Shown here: positions 38,063 through 46,677 of the stretch, one piece after another
Layout: every line of letters begins with the position of its first letter
Position numbering within the stretch: position 1 is the stretch's first letter
Assembly (NCBI GenBank): GCA_001871475.1
Contig: MNVE01000002.1
Span: forward strand, 1-64,000
Length of the DNA stretch: 64,000 bases
Reading direction: 5' to 3'
Source: Candidatus Micrarchaeota archaeon CG1_02_47_40
Lineage (GTDB): Archaea; Micrarchaeota; Micrarchaeia; Anstonellales; CG1-02-47-40
Translations under genes and position numbers: made by a program
Notes under the pieces: generated by a model
Told to the model about the DNA's origin: nothing
The model's database searches: none
The model's input: only the letters and a program-made list of their open reading frames with translations

Positions 38063-41000
38063 TTAGCTGGAAGGCTCCTTGGAAAGCCTCTCAAACTCAG
38101 CATCAATTTCCTTTGAAATATCCTCAAACTCATTCAGCTTTGCCTCAACTATCTCCTTTGCCCTTCCGATTTTCTCCCGCACTTTCATCTTCTGCACTGC
38201 CTTGATGCCCGCGCCAAGCTCAATCGCATCCATCGCCTTGTGATGGAATTTGAGTATGTTCCTTAACATCAGGTACTGTTTTTTCATCCCCGAATATGTG
38301 TCAATCTCGTGGTATGCGGACTGCTGCAAAAAGTCCTCCCTTATCATTTTAGTCGCATCCAGTACTGCCTGCTCCTTTTCAGGCAGCGCATCAGGCCCGA
38401 CAAGCTGCACTATTTCCTGCAGCTCCGCCTCCTTTTGCAAAAGCGCCATCGACTCCCTTCTTAATTCCACCCAGTCGCTTGAAATGTGCTCCGCGTACCA
38501 TCCGTCAAGATTTTCAGTGTAGAGAGAATAGGAGCGTAGCCAGTGGAATGCGGGAAAGTGCCGCCTCTGCGCAAGTGACGCATCAAGCGCCAGGAACACT
38601 TTCGTCACGCGCAGAGTGTTCTGCGAAACCGGCTCGTTAATATCCCCTCCCGGGGGCGATACTGCGCCAATAACAGTAATGGAGCCATGCCTCTTCTCCG
38701 AGCCAAGGCACTGCACCCTTCCCGCCCGCTCATAAAATTCCGCCAATCTGCGCGCAAGGTATGCAGGATATCCCTCCTCTCCGGGCATTTCTTCCAGCCT
38801 TCCCCCAATCTCTCTCATCGCCTCTGCCCAGCGCGAGGTGGAGTCAGCCATAAGCGCAACATCATACCCCATATCCCTGTAGTATTCTGCAATGGTAATA
38901 CCAGTGTAAACCGATGCCTCCCTTGCGGCTACGGGCATGTTTGAGGTGTTTGCTATAAGCACCGTCCTTTCCATGAGGGGTTTTTTTGTTTTTGGGTCTT
39001 CCAGTTTGGGAAATTCGGTAAGCACTTCCGTCATCTCATTGCCGCGCTCGCCGCATCCCACATACACCACAATCTGCGTGTCGCTCCACTTTGCGAACTG
39101 GTGCTGCGTGACTGTATTGTGCAAAAGCAACCCTCCGTCCCCCCCTACAAAATTTTCAATTCCCGGCACGGAAACATCAAAAACTTCAAAAGGGCCGTTG
39201 ATTTCATTAATTGCGATTATTTCATCACAGTAAATGTACTCAAGGGCATTGGCAAGTTTCAGAATTTCCTGCGCCTGCACTTGATTTCCGCACTTTACGC
39301 AAACAAGCTCTGCAAATCTCCTGAAAATCTTTGCGCCCATTCTTTCCTTTCCGCTTATGTAATTGTGGATTTCTATTCCCGCCTTTTTCAATTCGTTATA
39401 TTTTACTCCGCTGTTCTTGTATAACGCATTTACCACTCCAGCATCCAGACTCACTGTGTCCGTTGCCGAATAAGAAGCATCCTTTGATTCAACATACTTC
39501 CTTATTCTGGCTATTTTTTCATATCCTTCGCCTTCAAGCGCCTCATACAGCCTCTGCAGGTTTTCCCTTCCTCTTGCGAATATCCTGTAATGCTCTTTTC
39601 CGTTTATCTCCCTCCTGCTTATGCTGTTGAGCACTCCGAACCTGGAAAGCGCGTATGAAATCTGCGTTTTAAGCTCACTGCTTGCGGTTGAAAATTCCGC
39701 CTCCCCGCCATAAAAAGAGCCGTCCCCAAGAAAGAAACCCTTCAGAAACGCGCCAACGCACTTATTGCCTGATGCAAGAACTCTTTGCGGAATTCTCTTT
39801 GTGCATGCATTCTTCCCAATCTCAAGCATTTCTACAAATTTTGCAAGAATGCCGCTCATAACCAGGGCGTTAGGGGTTTTTCCTGCCTGTTTTTCAATTT
39901 TTGCCTCCAATCCAAACACTTCCTTTGAAAGAGCCATGAACCTTCCAAGACGCTCCTCATCACTATTCGTAAACACCAGCGTCCTGCCTCCGCGCACATA
40001 ACCCTCCGCGCAGAACAGCCCCAAAAATTCAGCCATCGCGGGGGTCATCTTTTCAGGAATGCAAAAAGGAGCGCCCCGTCTTTCGCCTCTAAGTATTTTA
40101 GGCTGCGGCAGGGGCTTTTTCATTTTTGAATAAACTTCCTTCACCCATTTTAATTTGGGAAGGCAGGATTTCTTTCTTGTCAGGCTGTGCAGGGTCATTT
40201 CCGCAATGTCAAGTGCGATATTTTCCCTGCGTGCCTCCCTTATCAGCTGTGCAAGCTCTCCTCTAATTTCCTCATCTATCACCCTTGCCTCTTCCATGCG
40301 ATAAGCGTCAATTCCAGCATCATCATTTTCAACGCCAATTTTTCTTATCGCAACAAGGCTTTCGCCTTTTTTGAGGCAGCCCGCTTTCGTTTCTGCCATC
40401 TTTCCGTCCGTGCCGACGCTAAACAAGCGGTGGACAGGAGTAACTTTCACGCTTCTGCCGCTCCTTGTCTTTATCTCAATCAGGGAATCGCTCATCCCCT
40501 TATAAAAACTTGTGCTTATGCTTTTTTTCAGCTTTCCATTCTCAAGAGAATACAATCCAATCGGCTTATTCAGCGAAATAAACTCTTCATTGATTCCGTT
40601 TTCAACAAAACCGTTTCTGCACGCCCACTCATAAATCTCTCTCATTGTTTTAAGGGAGCCGTCGGCAAGCATGACGGGCGTGTCCCCACAGACGCATTTT
40701 CCGCTCCCAAAAGGTCCCGGCACGCAGGCAGTCCCCCCTTTTGCAATCGGAAAGAACATATCCACAATCCTTTGCCCGGTAATTAAGGGTATGTTCGGGT
40801 CCATTTTTTCATTATACTCGCGCGGCTTTCTTACAGACCAGCGCTGCAGCATGCAAATTTCATGCGTTTTCTTCCCGTCACTTATTTTCGCAACCATTTC
40901 CTCAACGGTGTATTTTCCCTTTCTTATTTTCGCCACCCTGCCGGAAACCGGCGCCATCACCCGATGCTCAATCACGCTCGTTTCCTTCACCGTCCCTATA

Positions 41001-41398
41001 ATATCCCCGCGCTTTACTTTTGCGCCTTCCTTCACTTTCGGCACAAAATCCCATTTTCTTTTCCTATCCAGCGCGCTCACCGCAATGCCGCGCGCAATGA
41101 ATGCGCTTTTGCTCTTTTTTGCAATCTGCTCAAGCGGCCGCTGTATCCCGTCGTAAATCGAAGTCAACAGCCCAGGCCCAAGCTCCACGGAAAGCGGCTC
41201 GTGCGTGTTTTTGACAGGCTCGCCCGGCATCAGTCCGCTTGTATCCTCATACACCTGGATGGTGGAATATTTCCCTTCCATCTTGATTATCTCACCCATC
41301 AGCTCCTCTTTCCCTACCTTCACCAGGTCGTACATTTTCGCACCTTCAACATCCCGTGCAACTACGACGGGGCCGCTGACTTTGTAAATTTCTCCCAT
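38063..41398 (-). CDS. atpA: A-type ATP synthase subunit A, intein-containing precursor
   Basis: The catalytic subunit, translated as a precursor of about 1,111 residues. A 527-residue intein splits the P-loop: GPFGSGK is followed by the intein, then TVTQHQFAKWSDTQIVVYVGCGERGNEM. The spliced protein of about 584 residues is normal for the family, with the A-specific bulge domain (about 115-190). ATG 41398 has GAGGTG six bases upstream; a GTG three codons earlier is the alternative. Splicing is needed to rebuild the ATP-binding loop, so ATP synthase activity depends on it. Confidence 0.97.
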   Translation of the reverse strand: MGEIYKVSGPVVVARDVEGAKMYDLVKVGKEELMGEIIKMEGKYSTIQVYEDTSGLMPGEPVKNTHEPLSVELGPGLLTSIYDGIQRPLEQIAKKSKSAFIARGIAVSALDRKRKWDFVPKVKEGAKVKRGDIIGTVKETSVIEHRVMAPVSGRVAKIRKGKYTVEEMVAKISDGKKTHEICMLQRWSVRKPREYNEKMDPNIPLITGQRIVDMFFPIAKGGTACVPGPFGSGKCVCGDTPVMLADGSLKTMREIYEWACRNGFVENGINEEFISLNKPIGLYSLENGKLKKSISTSFYKGMSDSLIEIKTRSGRSVKVTPVHRLFSVGTDGKMAETKAGCLKKGESLVAIRKIGVENDDAGIDAYRMEEARVIDEEIRGELAQLIREARRENIALDIAEMTLHSLTRKKSCLPKLKWVKEVYSKMKKPLPQPKILRGERRGAPFCIPEKMTPAMAEFLGLFCAEGYVRGGRTLVFTNSDEERLGRFMALSKEVFGLEAKIEKQAGKTPNALVMSGILAKFVEMLEIGKNACTKRIPQRVLASGNKCVGAFLKGFFLGDGSFYGGEAEFSTASSELKTQISYALSRFGVLNSISRREINGKEHYRIFARGRENLQRLYEALEGEGYEKIARIRKYVESKDASYSATDTVSLDAGVVNALYKNSGVKYNELKKAGIEIHNYISGKERMGAKIFRRFAELVCVKCGNQVQAQEILKLANALEYIYCDEIIAINEINGPFEVFDVSVPGIENFVGGDGGLLLHNTVTQHQFAKWSDTQIVVYVGCGERGNEMTEVLTEFPKLEDPKTKKPLMERTVLIANTSNMPVAAREASVYTGITIAEYYRDMGYDVALMADSTSRWAEAMREIGGRLEEMPGEEGYPAYLARRLAEFYERAGRVQCLGSEKRHGSITVIGAVSPPGGDINEPVSQNTLRVTKVFLALDASLAQRRHFPAFHWLRSYSLYTENLDGWYAEHISSDWVELRRESMALLQKEAELQEIVQLVGPDALPEKEQAVLDATKMIREDFLQQSAYHEIDTYSGMKKQYLMLRNILKFHHKAMDAIELGAGIKAVQKMKVREKIGRAKEIVEAKLNEFEDISKEIDAEFERLSKEPSS
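39116..40696 (-). mobile_element. Intein in atpA with LAGLIDADG endonuclease
   Basis: It starts with Cys (CVCGDTPVMLADG), carries the TPVHRLF block B motif, and ends VFDVSVPGIENFVGGDGGLLLHN before Thr. The penultimate His, terminal Asn and +1 Thr are intact, so splicing should work. The endonuclease motifs LGLFCAEGYV and LKGFFLGDGSF each keep the acidic residue, suggesting active homing. Insertion after the P-loop Lys is a known VMA intein site in archaea. Confidence 0.95.
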
Positions 41399-41418
41399 TT
41401 TTTTCACCTCTAGAAATG

Positions 41419-41751
41419 CTACTGCACTTTCAGCTCAATCCCAAGCGCCCTTTTTATCAATTTTGAAATTGACTCGCTCTGCTCAAGCGGGCCTTCCATA
41501 CCCGGGACGGTTATCACAATCGGCTTTGCAGCCGCCTCTATCCTCTGCTTTGTTTTCCTGTCGCACTCTTCTACAATCTTTTCAGTCGTTATGATTATGC
41601 CAAGCGTCTGGTCATCCAAAAGCTCGTTTATTTTCTTGCAGGATTCGGCGGATTCACTTACGATGAACGTCCTGTCCACTCCGGCAAGGCGGAATCCCGC
41701 CACAACGAAGCTCCCCCCTACTACCGCAATCTCTTCTTTTTCCAAATCCAT
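41419..41751 (-). CDS. atpF: A-type ATP synthase subunit F
   Basis: A small rotor-associated subunit. A Rossmann-like fold with IAVVGGSFVVAGFRLAGVDRTFIV, LGIIITTEKIVEECDRK and PIVITVPGMEGPL. About 110 residues fits. ATG 41751 follows GGGGAG. Tight spacing to subunits C and A. Confidence 0.95.
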   Translation of the reverse strand: MDLEKEEIAVVGGSFVVAGFRLAGVDRTFIVSESAESCKKINELLDDQTLGIIITTEKIVEECDRKTKQRIEAAAKPIVITVPGMEGPLEQSESISKLIKRALGIELKVQ

Positions 41752-41765
41752 TTTTTTTCTCCCCT

Positions 41766-42875
41766 TCAATTTACCGTTATCAACATTTCCCTAATCTGCT
41801 GCGGGGAAAGCCCGTACTGCTTTCCCCTGACAATCTTTCTTATATTTGCCATCTCCTGCCCCTTCAGGAACAAATAACCCACAAGCGCACCGAGCGAGAG
41901 CACGCTGCGGTGAAACGAGTGCAGTTTTTTTCTTGCGGTTCTCTTCTCAATTTCAACTTCAACGCCTGCAAGCGATTTCTCCTTTGAAAATCTTCCTGCC
42001 ATTCCCGCCATTCCAAGCTGGCTTTCCACAGCCCCTACCGCATCCTCAAGTGTTTGCGCCCTTCCAAGCTCCAGCATGAACCTCTGCTTCAGCTTCCCTC
42101 CGTTTATCATTTGCGTGCCGGAGCATTTTTTTCCCTTTTGCAGCAGCGCCTTTTCCCGCAGGGCATTCATCAGGTTTTTTGCGTCAATTTCCATTTCAGC
42201 AAGCTCAAGCAATGCCTTCCCCTCGCTCTCGCCTGCAAGCGCTGCTGCGCCCGCCTCAAGGTTTTCATAGTATTTTTTTTCAACATGCTCAATTATTCCT
42301 TCGACATTCCCCCTTTCCTCAAGCTCGCGCGGAATCTGGTATAACCCCCCGCGCAAAAACGAAAGCGCCTCCCTCAAATCCTTCGCGCCCGCCATTCTGT
42401 TTAACATTTTCTCCCCGAGTTCGCCTGCCGGTATGAGTAATTCCCTTATCTCTTCCTTTCTTGAAAGTGCGTGCCCCAAAAGTATGGTTTTTATGTTTGT
42501 GATATCATAGCGGCGCAGTATTGCCGCAACCGCCCCCCGCGCCCCCTTGGGCGCAATCCGGAGCATCTTGTTTGCATCACGTGCAAAATTCCTGCCTGTT
42601 GCCATCTCAACAAGTTCCTCTCCCTTATATTTTACTGAGAGTGCGCTTATGTCATTTTTGTAGTGCGTGGTTTCAAGCAGGCCTATAAGCGACCCGGTGC
42701 TCTCCACCAAAATCAGCTTTTCCATCTGCTCCTGCGAGAGCAGGTTTGCTTTCATTGCATGCACGCGCGCATTCGCATACCCGTATGCAAGCGCCTTGTT
42801 CTTCATCCTTCCCCTGACTGTTTGCACTAGGCGCGGCAGAAATGCCCCGAATTTTGGCATTTGCACAGTTTTCAT
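41766..42875 (-). CDS. atpC: A-type ATP synthase subunit C
   Basis: Links the rotor ring to the central stalk. A helical protein starting YGYANARVHAMKANLLSQEQMEKLI, with repeated three-helix units and a late MANIRKIVRGKQYGLSPQQIREML signature. About 369 residues. ATG 42875 has AAAAGGG upstream; a TTG at 42905 would overlap subunit E. Confidence 0.95.
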   Translation of the reverse strand: MKTVQMPKFGAFLPRLVQTVRGRMKNKALAYGYANARVHAMKANLLSQEQMEKLILVESTGSLIGLLETTHYKNDISALSVKYKGEELVEMATGRNFARDANKMLRIAPKGARGAVAAILRRYDITNIKTILLGHALSRKEEIRELLIPAGELGEKMLNRMAGAKDLREALSFLRGGLYQIPRELEERGNVEGIIEHVEKKYYENLEAGAAALAGESEGKALLELAEMEIDAKNLMNALREKALLQKGKKCSGTQMINGGKLKQRFMLELGRAQTLEDAVGAVESQLGMAGMAGRFSKEKSLAGVEVEIEKRTARKKLHSFHRSVLSLGALVGYLFLKGQEMANIRKIVRGKQYGLSPQQIREMLITVN

Positions 42876-42894
42876 TTTTTCCCTTTTCTGATTT

Positions 42895-43464
42895 CTACTT
42901 GCCAAACAGCTTTTCGTAGATTAGGCTTCTCACAACATCCCGCTTCTCCTCAAAGAGCGCCTCAAATGTCTTGTGGGAGCACACCTTTCCATCTGAAGAT
43001 TCCACAAGCGCCCCCCCCGAGCACTCCGCAAAACCCTTCTGCTCAAAATTTATTCCTGCGGATTTTGCCGCCTTAACATCCTCTTTCCTTATTCTGACAA
43101 TGCAGGTTCCGCCCACTTCGCGCGTGCCTTCCCGCACAAGTTTTTGGAGGGTTTTGGGGTAATCCCTTGACTTTGCGCCCCTGGCAAACTCATGCCAGAC
43201 TATTTTTAGCCCGTCCTCAACTGCGTCATCCTTTGCGCGGGAAATCAGCTTTCCCGCTTCAAGGTGCGCTCCGGCAACAAGCTCTGCGCGCTGCTCAACA
43301 ACTGCCTTTTTTGCTTCCTCGCGTGCCGCTTCAATGGCAGTGGAAGCTTTCTTTTTTGCCTCCCCAATCATTTCAGCCGCACTTGCATCTGCCTTGCGCA
43401 CTATTTCGCCTGCCCGCTCGCGTGCGCTCTTGCCTATCTCTTTTCCGAGATTTTCCAGGCTCAT
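42895..43464 (-). CDS. atpE: A-type ATP synthase subunit E
   Basis: A peripheral stalk subunit. The long N-terminal coiled coil (KEIGKSARERAGEIVRKADASAAEMIGEAKKKASTAIEAA) ends in a globular C-terminal domain (LVREGTREVGGTCIVRIRKEDV, GGALVESSDGKV). About 189 residues is normal. ATG 43464 follows GGAGGGTG at six bases, favoured over an upstream ATG at 43515. Confidence 0.95.
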   Translation of the reverse strand: MSLENLGKEIGKSARERAGEIVRKADASAAEMIGEAKKKASTAIEAAREEAKKAVVEQRAELVAGAHLEAGKLISRAKDDAVEDGLKIVWHEFARGAKSRDYPKTLQKLVREGTREVGGTCIVRIRKEDVKAAKSAGINFEQKGFAECSGGALVESSDGKVCSHKTFEALFEEKRDVVRSLIYEKLFGK

Positions 43465-43477
43465 TTGAAACACCCTC

Positions 43478-43711
43478 CTAAGCCCCGCCGGTGTTGAGCG
43501 CCAGGAGTATCGCAATCACGAACCCGAAGATGACGATGGTTTCCGGAAGCGCTAAGTATACAAGCAGTTTGCTTGATTCTTCAGGCCTCTCCGCAATCAC
43601 TCCCATTGCCGCCGCACCGATTGTCGCCTGCGCCCATCCTGTTGCGATTGCGCCGCCGACTATTGCCATTGCCGCACCGATTGCGACAAGCCCTGTTCCT
43701 ATTTCTGCCAT
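43478..43711 (-). CDS. atpK: A-type ATP synthase subunit K (proteolipid ring)
   Basis: A 77-residue two-helix proteolipid that forms the ion-translocating ring. Helix 1 (about 7-40) contains Q28. Helix 2 (49-74) carries the ion-binding Glu E57 in LPETIVIFGFVIAI, followed by Thr. The Gln plus Glu-Thr pattern resembles sodium-binding rings. ATG 43711 has GAGGTG six bases upstream. Confidence 0.95.
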   Translation of the reverse strand: MAEIGTGLVAIGAAMAIVGGAIATGWAQATIGAAAMGVIAERPEESSKLLVYLALPETIVIFGFVIAILLALNTGGA

Positions 43712-43737
43712 TTCATACACCTCTTTTTTTCAAAATT

Positions 43738-45660
43738 TTATTTTTCCTCCATTGAAAACGGAGAGAATTTCTTTCCCCCTCCATGGAAGAATTTACCGTA
43801 AAACTCAACCAGATTCAGCCTTGCTCCCTGCACGAGCGATTCAAACATCGCCAAAAACGTGTTGGCTATGTGAAGCAAAAGCACGACTGCGCACACCAGG
43901 AAAAACACAAACGGGTTTGCGCGGTTTGGCAGAGCCACCCCTTCAAACAACAGCTTGTTTATTATTGCTTCCGCCACCACCACCCCGGCAATCCCCACTG
44001 CCGCAATCCGCGCGTAGGAAAGTGCGTTCCCGGCAATTCCTGGTATTTCAAACACTCCCATAATTCCGTCCGCCCGAACAACAAGCAGAAGGGAAACCGC
44101 AAAAATTATCCCGCCTGCGAGCACCTCATCAATGGGCAGTGCAAGAAGGCTTGCGGAAAACATCAAATGCGGAACCAAAAGCAGCCCGCTTGCGAGTATT
44201 CCAATCCAGCCGAGTTTTGCCATCGCGTGCGTTTTGGAATGCCCCCACTCATTTACAAAGCCAAGGAACAGCCCTAAACTTAGGTGCAGCACCCCTACCA
44301 ATATTGTAATGAGCAGAAGCGTCCCTATATCATGCAATCTGCTTAAGTGAAAAGCGCTTCCGAAAACCACTACCAGAAAGCTTCCGCCGACATGCACTCC
44401 CATTTCTTCCATAAGCGTTTTGAAGGTAAACCCAAACCACTCATCAAAGAGAATCCCGAAAATCATTGAGGGGATTGAGGCAATCGCCCAAAGCACTGCA
44501 AACCCTCTCAACATGCCCGGCTTTGTTTTCGCAATTATCATGCCTGCAAGAAGGAGCGAAATAATCCCATACCCGACATCCCCTACCATCATCCCGTATA
44601 ATATGGGAAAGGTAAGTGCGAGTATCATTGAAGGGTCTATTTCCCTTGCCCTTGGAAGTGAGAAAAATTCAACCAAAAACTCAAAAGGCGAGAACGGCTT
44701 TGGGTTTGCAAGAAGTGTCGGCGGCTCGTCTTTTCCTTTTATTCTGCTGACGAATATTCTTCCGCCAAACCTGCGCTTCAATTCTTCATGCAGCTTCCAG
44801 TAATTTTTCTCAAGCAGCCAGCCATGCAGTATGAATGTTTCTTCGGTAGCGCGAAAATCGGAAACAGCAGTGCAGCGCGCCTCCCATATCTTCAGCACTT
44901 TGTCAATTTCAATTATCTTTCCGTAATACTCTTTTGAAATTACTTCATACTCCTTTCCTATTTCAGCAAGCCTTTTCTTTTGTTTATGTATTTCCTCTTC
45001 TGCAATTGCAATGTTCTCAAGGGGCGTTCCGGCAATCTTCCCCGCCTGCACGAACTCAAAGCCATGCGCCTCAAGCGTTCCCTTCACGTTCTCTTTTTTA
45101 GGCGCGCAAACAACGCACGCAAAATCCGCCGCTGTCTGCCCCCGCCCCTTCATCATGCAGGTGTTTTTCGTTTTTGCAAGCGCTCCCTTCAGTATTTCAT
45201 ATTTTTTTCTCTTTACGATTCCGGCATGGCACTCAATCGTTTCCGCCTCAAGCTTCCCAAAATCAACATCCAACCCCGCGAGTTTTGCAAGTTTTTCCTT
45301 CTTTTCCGCAAGCGAGTCAATTCTTTCTTCAATCCGTTCCCTTTCCGCTTCAAGCTCCCTCAATCTTGCGTCTATTTTTATCTTGCCGCATTCAGCAATT
45401 GCCTGCTCAAGAGGCATTTCGGATTTATGGTTTTCCTTTTCCCCGGGCTGCTTTTCAAGCAGGTTTTTTATCCCCCTTATCCTTGTAAGCTGCTCTGACA
45501 CGATTTGGTAAACGTGCAGCGGGTTTTCCCTTCCTGCCTCTTCTCCCTCCACCTTCCTTATCTCAAGAAGCCCTAGCGTGTGCAGTGAGGAGATTAGCGC
45601 AGGCTCGTCACGCCTCATTCCGATAACCCTTATCTTCTGCATCTTTGCAGGCCTAAACAT
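43738..45660 (-). CDS. atpI: A-type ATP synthase subunit I (membrane stator a)
   Basis: A 640-residue stator. The soluble N-terminal half has coiled coils (about 90-130 and 220-260). The membrane half from about 340 has seven to eight helices. It includes FPILYGMMVGDVGYGIISLLLAG and, near the C terminus, SYARIAAVGIAGVVVAEAI. The essential Arg lies in the SYARI helix. ATG 45660 follows GGAAGGT. This start region is duplicated 45 bases upstream. Confidence 0.96.
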   Translation of the reverse strand: MFRPAKMQKIRVIGMRRDEPALISSLHTLGLLEIRKVEGEEAGRENPLHVYQIVSEQLTRIRGIKNLLEKQPGEKENHKSEMPLEQAIAECGKIKIDARLRELEAERERIEERIDSLAEKKEKLAKLAGLDVDFGKLEAETIECHAGIVKRKKYEILKGALAKTKNTCMMKGRGQTAADFACVVCAPKKENVKGTLEAHGFEFVQAGKIAGTPLENIAIAEEEIHKQKKRLAEIGKEYEVISKEYYGKIIEIDKVLKIWEARCTAVSDFRATEETFILHGWLLEKNYWKLHEELKRRFGGRIFVSRIKGKDEPPTLLANPKPFSPFEFLVEFFSLPRAREIDPSMILALTFPILYGMMVGDVGYGIISLLLAGMIIAKTKPGMLRGFAVLWAIASIPSMIFGILFDEWFGFTFKTLMEEMGVHVGGSFLVVVFGSAFHLSRLHDIGTLLLITILVGVLHLSLGLFLGFVNEWGHSKTHAMAKLGWIGILASGLLLVPHLMFSASLLALPIDEVLAGGIIFAVSLLLVVRADGIMGVFEIPGIAGNALSYARIAAVGIAGVVVAEAIINKLLFEGVALPNRANPFVFFLVCAVVLLLHIANTFLAMFESLVQGARLNLVEFYGKFFHGGGKKFSPFSMEEK

Positions 45661-45666
45661 AGTATA

Positions 45667-45793
45667 CCTTCCGCTTGCCTCCCGTTCATCTCATTCTCTA
45701 AACATAGTATGCCTTCCCGCTATCTTCCAGTTATCCCATTCTTCAAGCATTTCCTTATTCCCTTTTTATCTCATTCTTCAAGTATTCTTTTTG
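45667..45793 (-). repeat. Duplicated gene ends between ahaH and atpI
   Basis: The atpI start region AAGGTATACTATGTTTAG has a copy ending at 45698 (AAGGCATACTATGTTTAG) 45 bases upstream. That copy starts a four-residue mini-ORF (ATG TTT AGA GAA TGA). The ahaH 3' end ATACTTGAAGAATGAGATAA is echoed as ATGCTTGAAGAATGGGATAA about 40 bases on. Both neighbouring gene ends were therefore copied into one 110-bp spacer. Confidence 0.75.
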
Positions 45794-46118
45794 CAATCTG
45801 CTTTGCAGCCATCCGGCTTGCCTTCTTTCCCCGCAGTTCCTTTGCCTTCTTGGCTGCTTCATGCACAATCTTTTCCGTTTCCTCTTCAATTCTTCTTTTT
45901 CCATACTGTATTATCTTATTCTTCTCGGCAACTGCGCGCTCCTGCGCCTTCTGCATTATTTCATTTGCCCCTTCCTTTGCGCCGTGCGTGATTTTTTCCG
46001 CCTTTTTTCCAGCCTCTTCAATCTCCCTTGCGGATTCCTGCTCCATCTTCCTTATTTTGGAGACTTCATTTGCAATTCCGTCGCCATCTACTTCAATCTG
46101 GCTGCCGTGTTCGTTCAT
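45771..46118 (-). CDS. ahaH: A-type ATP synthase subunit H (peripheral stalk)
   Basis: A 115-residue, almost entirely coiled-coil protein rich in Lys/Glu/Ala (ESAREIEEAGKKAEKITHGAKEGANEIMQKA). It pairs with subunit E in the peripheral stalk. It is first in the operon, so the order is H-I-K-E-C-F-A-B-D, as in methanogens. TATA TTATATAAA lies about 50 bases upstream. Confidence 0.92.
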   Translation of the reverse strand: MNEHGSQIEVDGDGIANEVSKIRKMEQESAREIEEAGKKAEKITHGAKEGANEIMQKAQERAVAEKNKIIQYGKRRIEEETEKIVHEAAKKAKELRGKKASRMAAKQIAKRILEE

Positions 46119-46165
46119 TTTCCCACCCGCTAAAGTAAAGATTGGTCTAATAATATCCGATAAGA

Positions 46166-46175
46166 TTTATATAAT
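46166..46175 (-). promoter_or_regulatory. TATA box of the ATP synthase operon
   Basis: On the minus strand TATATAAATC with flanking AT-rich sequence. Its centre is about 50 bases before the ahaH ATG, with GGTGGG near the start codon. The rest of 46119-46360 is AT-rich promoter sequence for ahaH and rpoH; no further gene was seen. Confidence 0.5.
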
Positions 46176-46360
46176 ATTGGGGTTTGGGAAACTTTCAATC
46201 TTTTCCAAAAGAATTTTGGGCGCGCCTCCAAACTGGCAGCATAACAAACAAATTTCCCCGCACTACCAATTTAAAAATCTTTTGTTTCATAATATCTGAA
46301 CACACATTCCAATAACGTTAGTATAATTACTGTGGTGCTATGCGAAAGGAACCCCCCTTA

Positions 46361-46579
46361 ATGCACGATGTAGTTCCAAAACACGAGCTCCTAACACCGG
46401 AGGAGAAGGAAAAACTTTTTGGCGAGCTAAAGCTGGCTCCTGCGAACCTGCCGAAAATCTACTCAAGCGATCCGGCACTGACGCTTTTTGGAATAAAGGC
46501 AAATCTCGGCGACGTGATAAAGATAACGCGTGTTGAATCCACATGCACTGCATTGCATTACCGTATAGTAATAGAGTAA
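46361..46579 (+). CDS. rpoH: RNA polymerase subunit H (Rpb5-like)
   Basis: The archaeal Rpb5 C-terminal homologue. HDVVPKHELLTPEEKEKLF, then LPKIYSSDPALTLFGIKANLGDVIKI and a terminal YRIV match the family throughout. About 72 residues. ATG 46361 fits the family start. ATG 46340 lies only 20 bases from a TATA-like GTATAATTA, so it is unlikely. First gene of the polymerase operon. Confidence 0.95.
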   Translation: MHDVVPKHELLTPEEKEKLFGELKLAPANLPKIYSSDPALTLFGIKANLGDVIKITRVESTCTALHYRIVIE

Positions 46580-46677
46580 GGCAGTAATAACGAGCGCAAG
46601 ATAATAAAACAGAAATAAAGTCAGAATAACAAAACAGGACAGCAACAAAATCGCAGTTGGAGAAGGTGAGTTTGGAT

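Noticed and set aside
40187-40786. Plus-strand frame of 199 codons within the atpA intein
   Set aside because: It is antisense to intein sequence; the intein motifs on the minus strand are complete.
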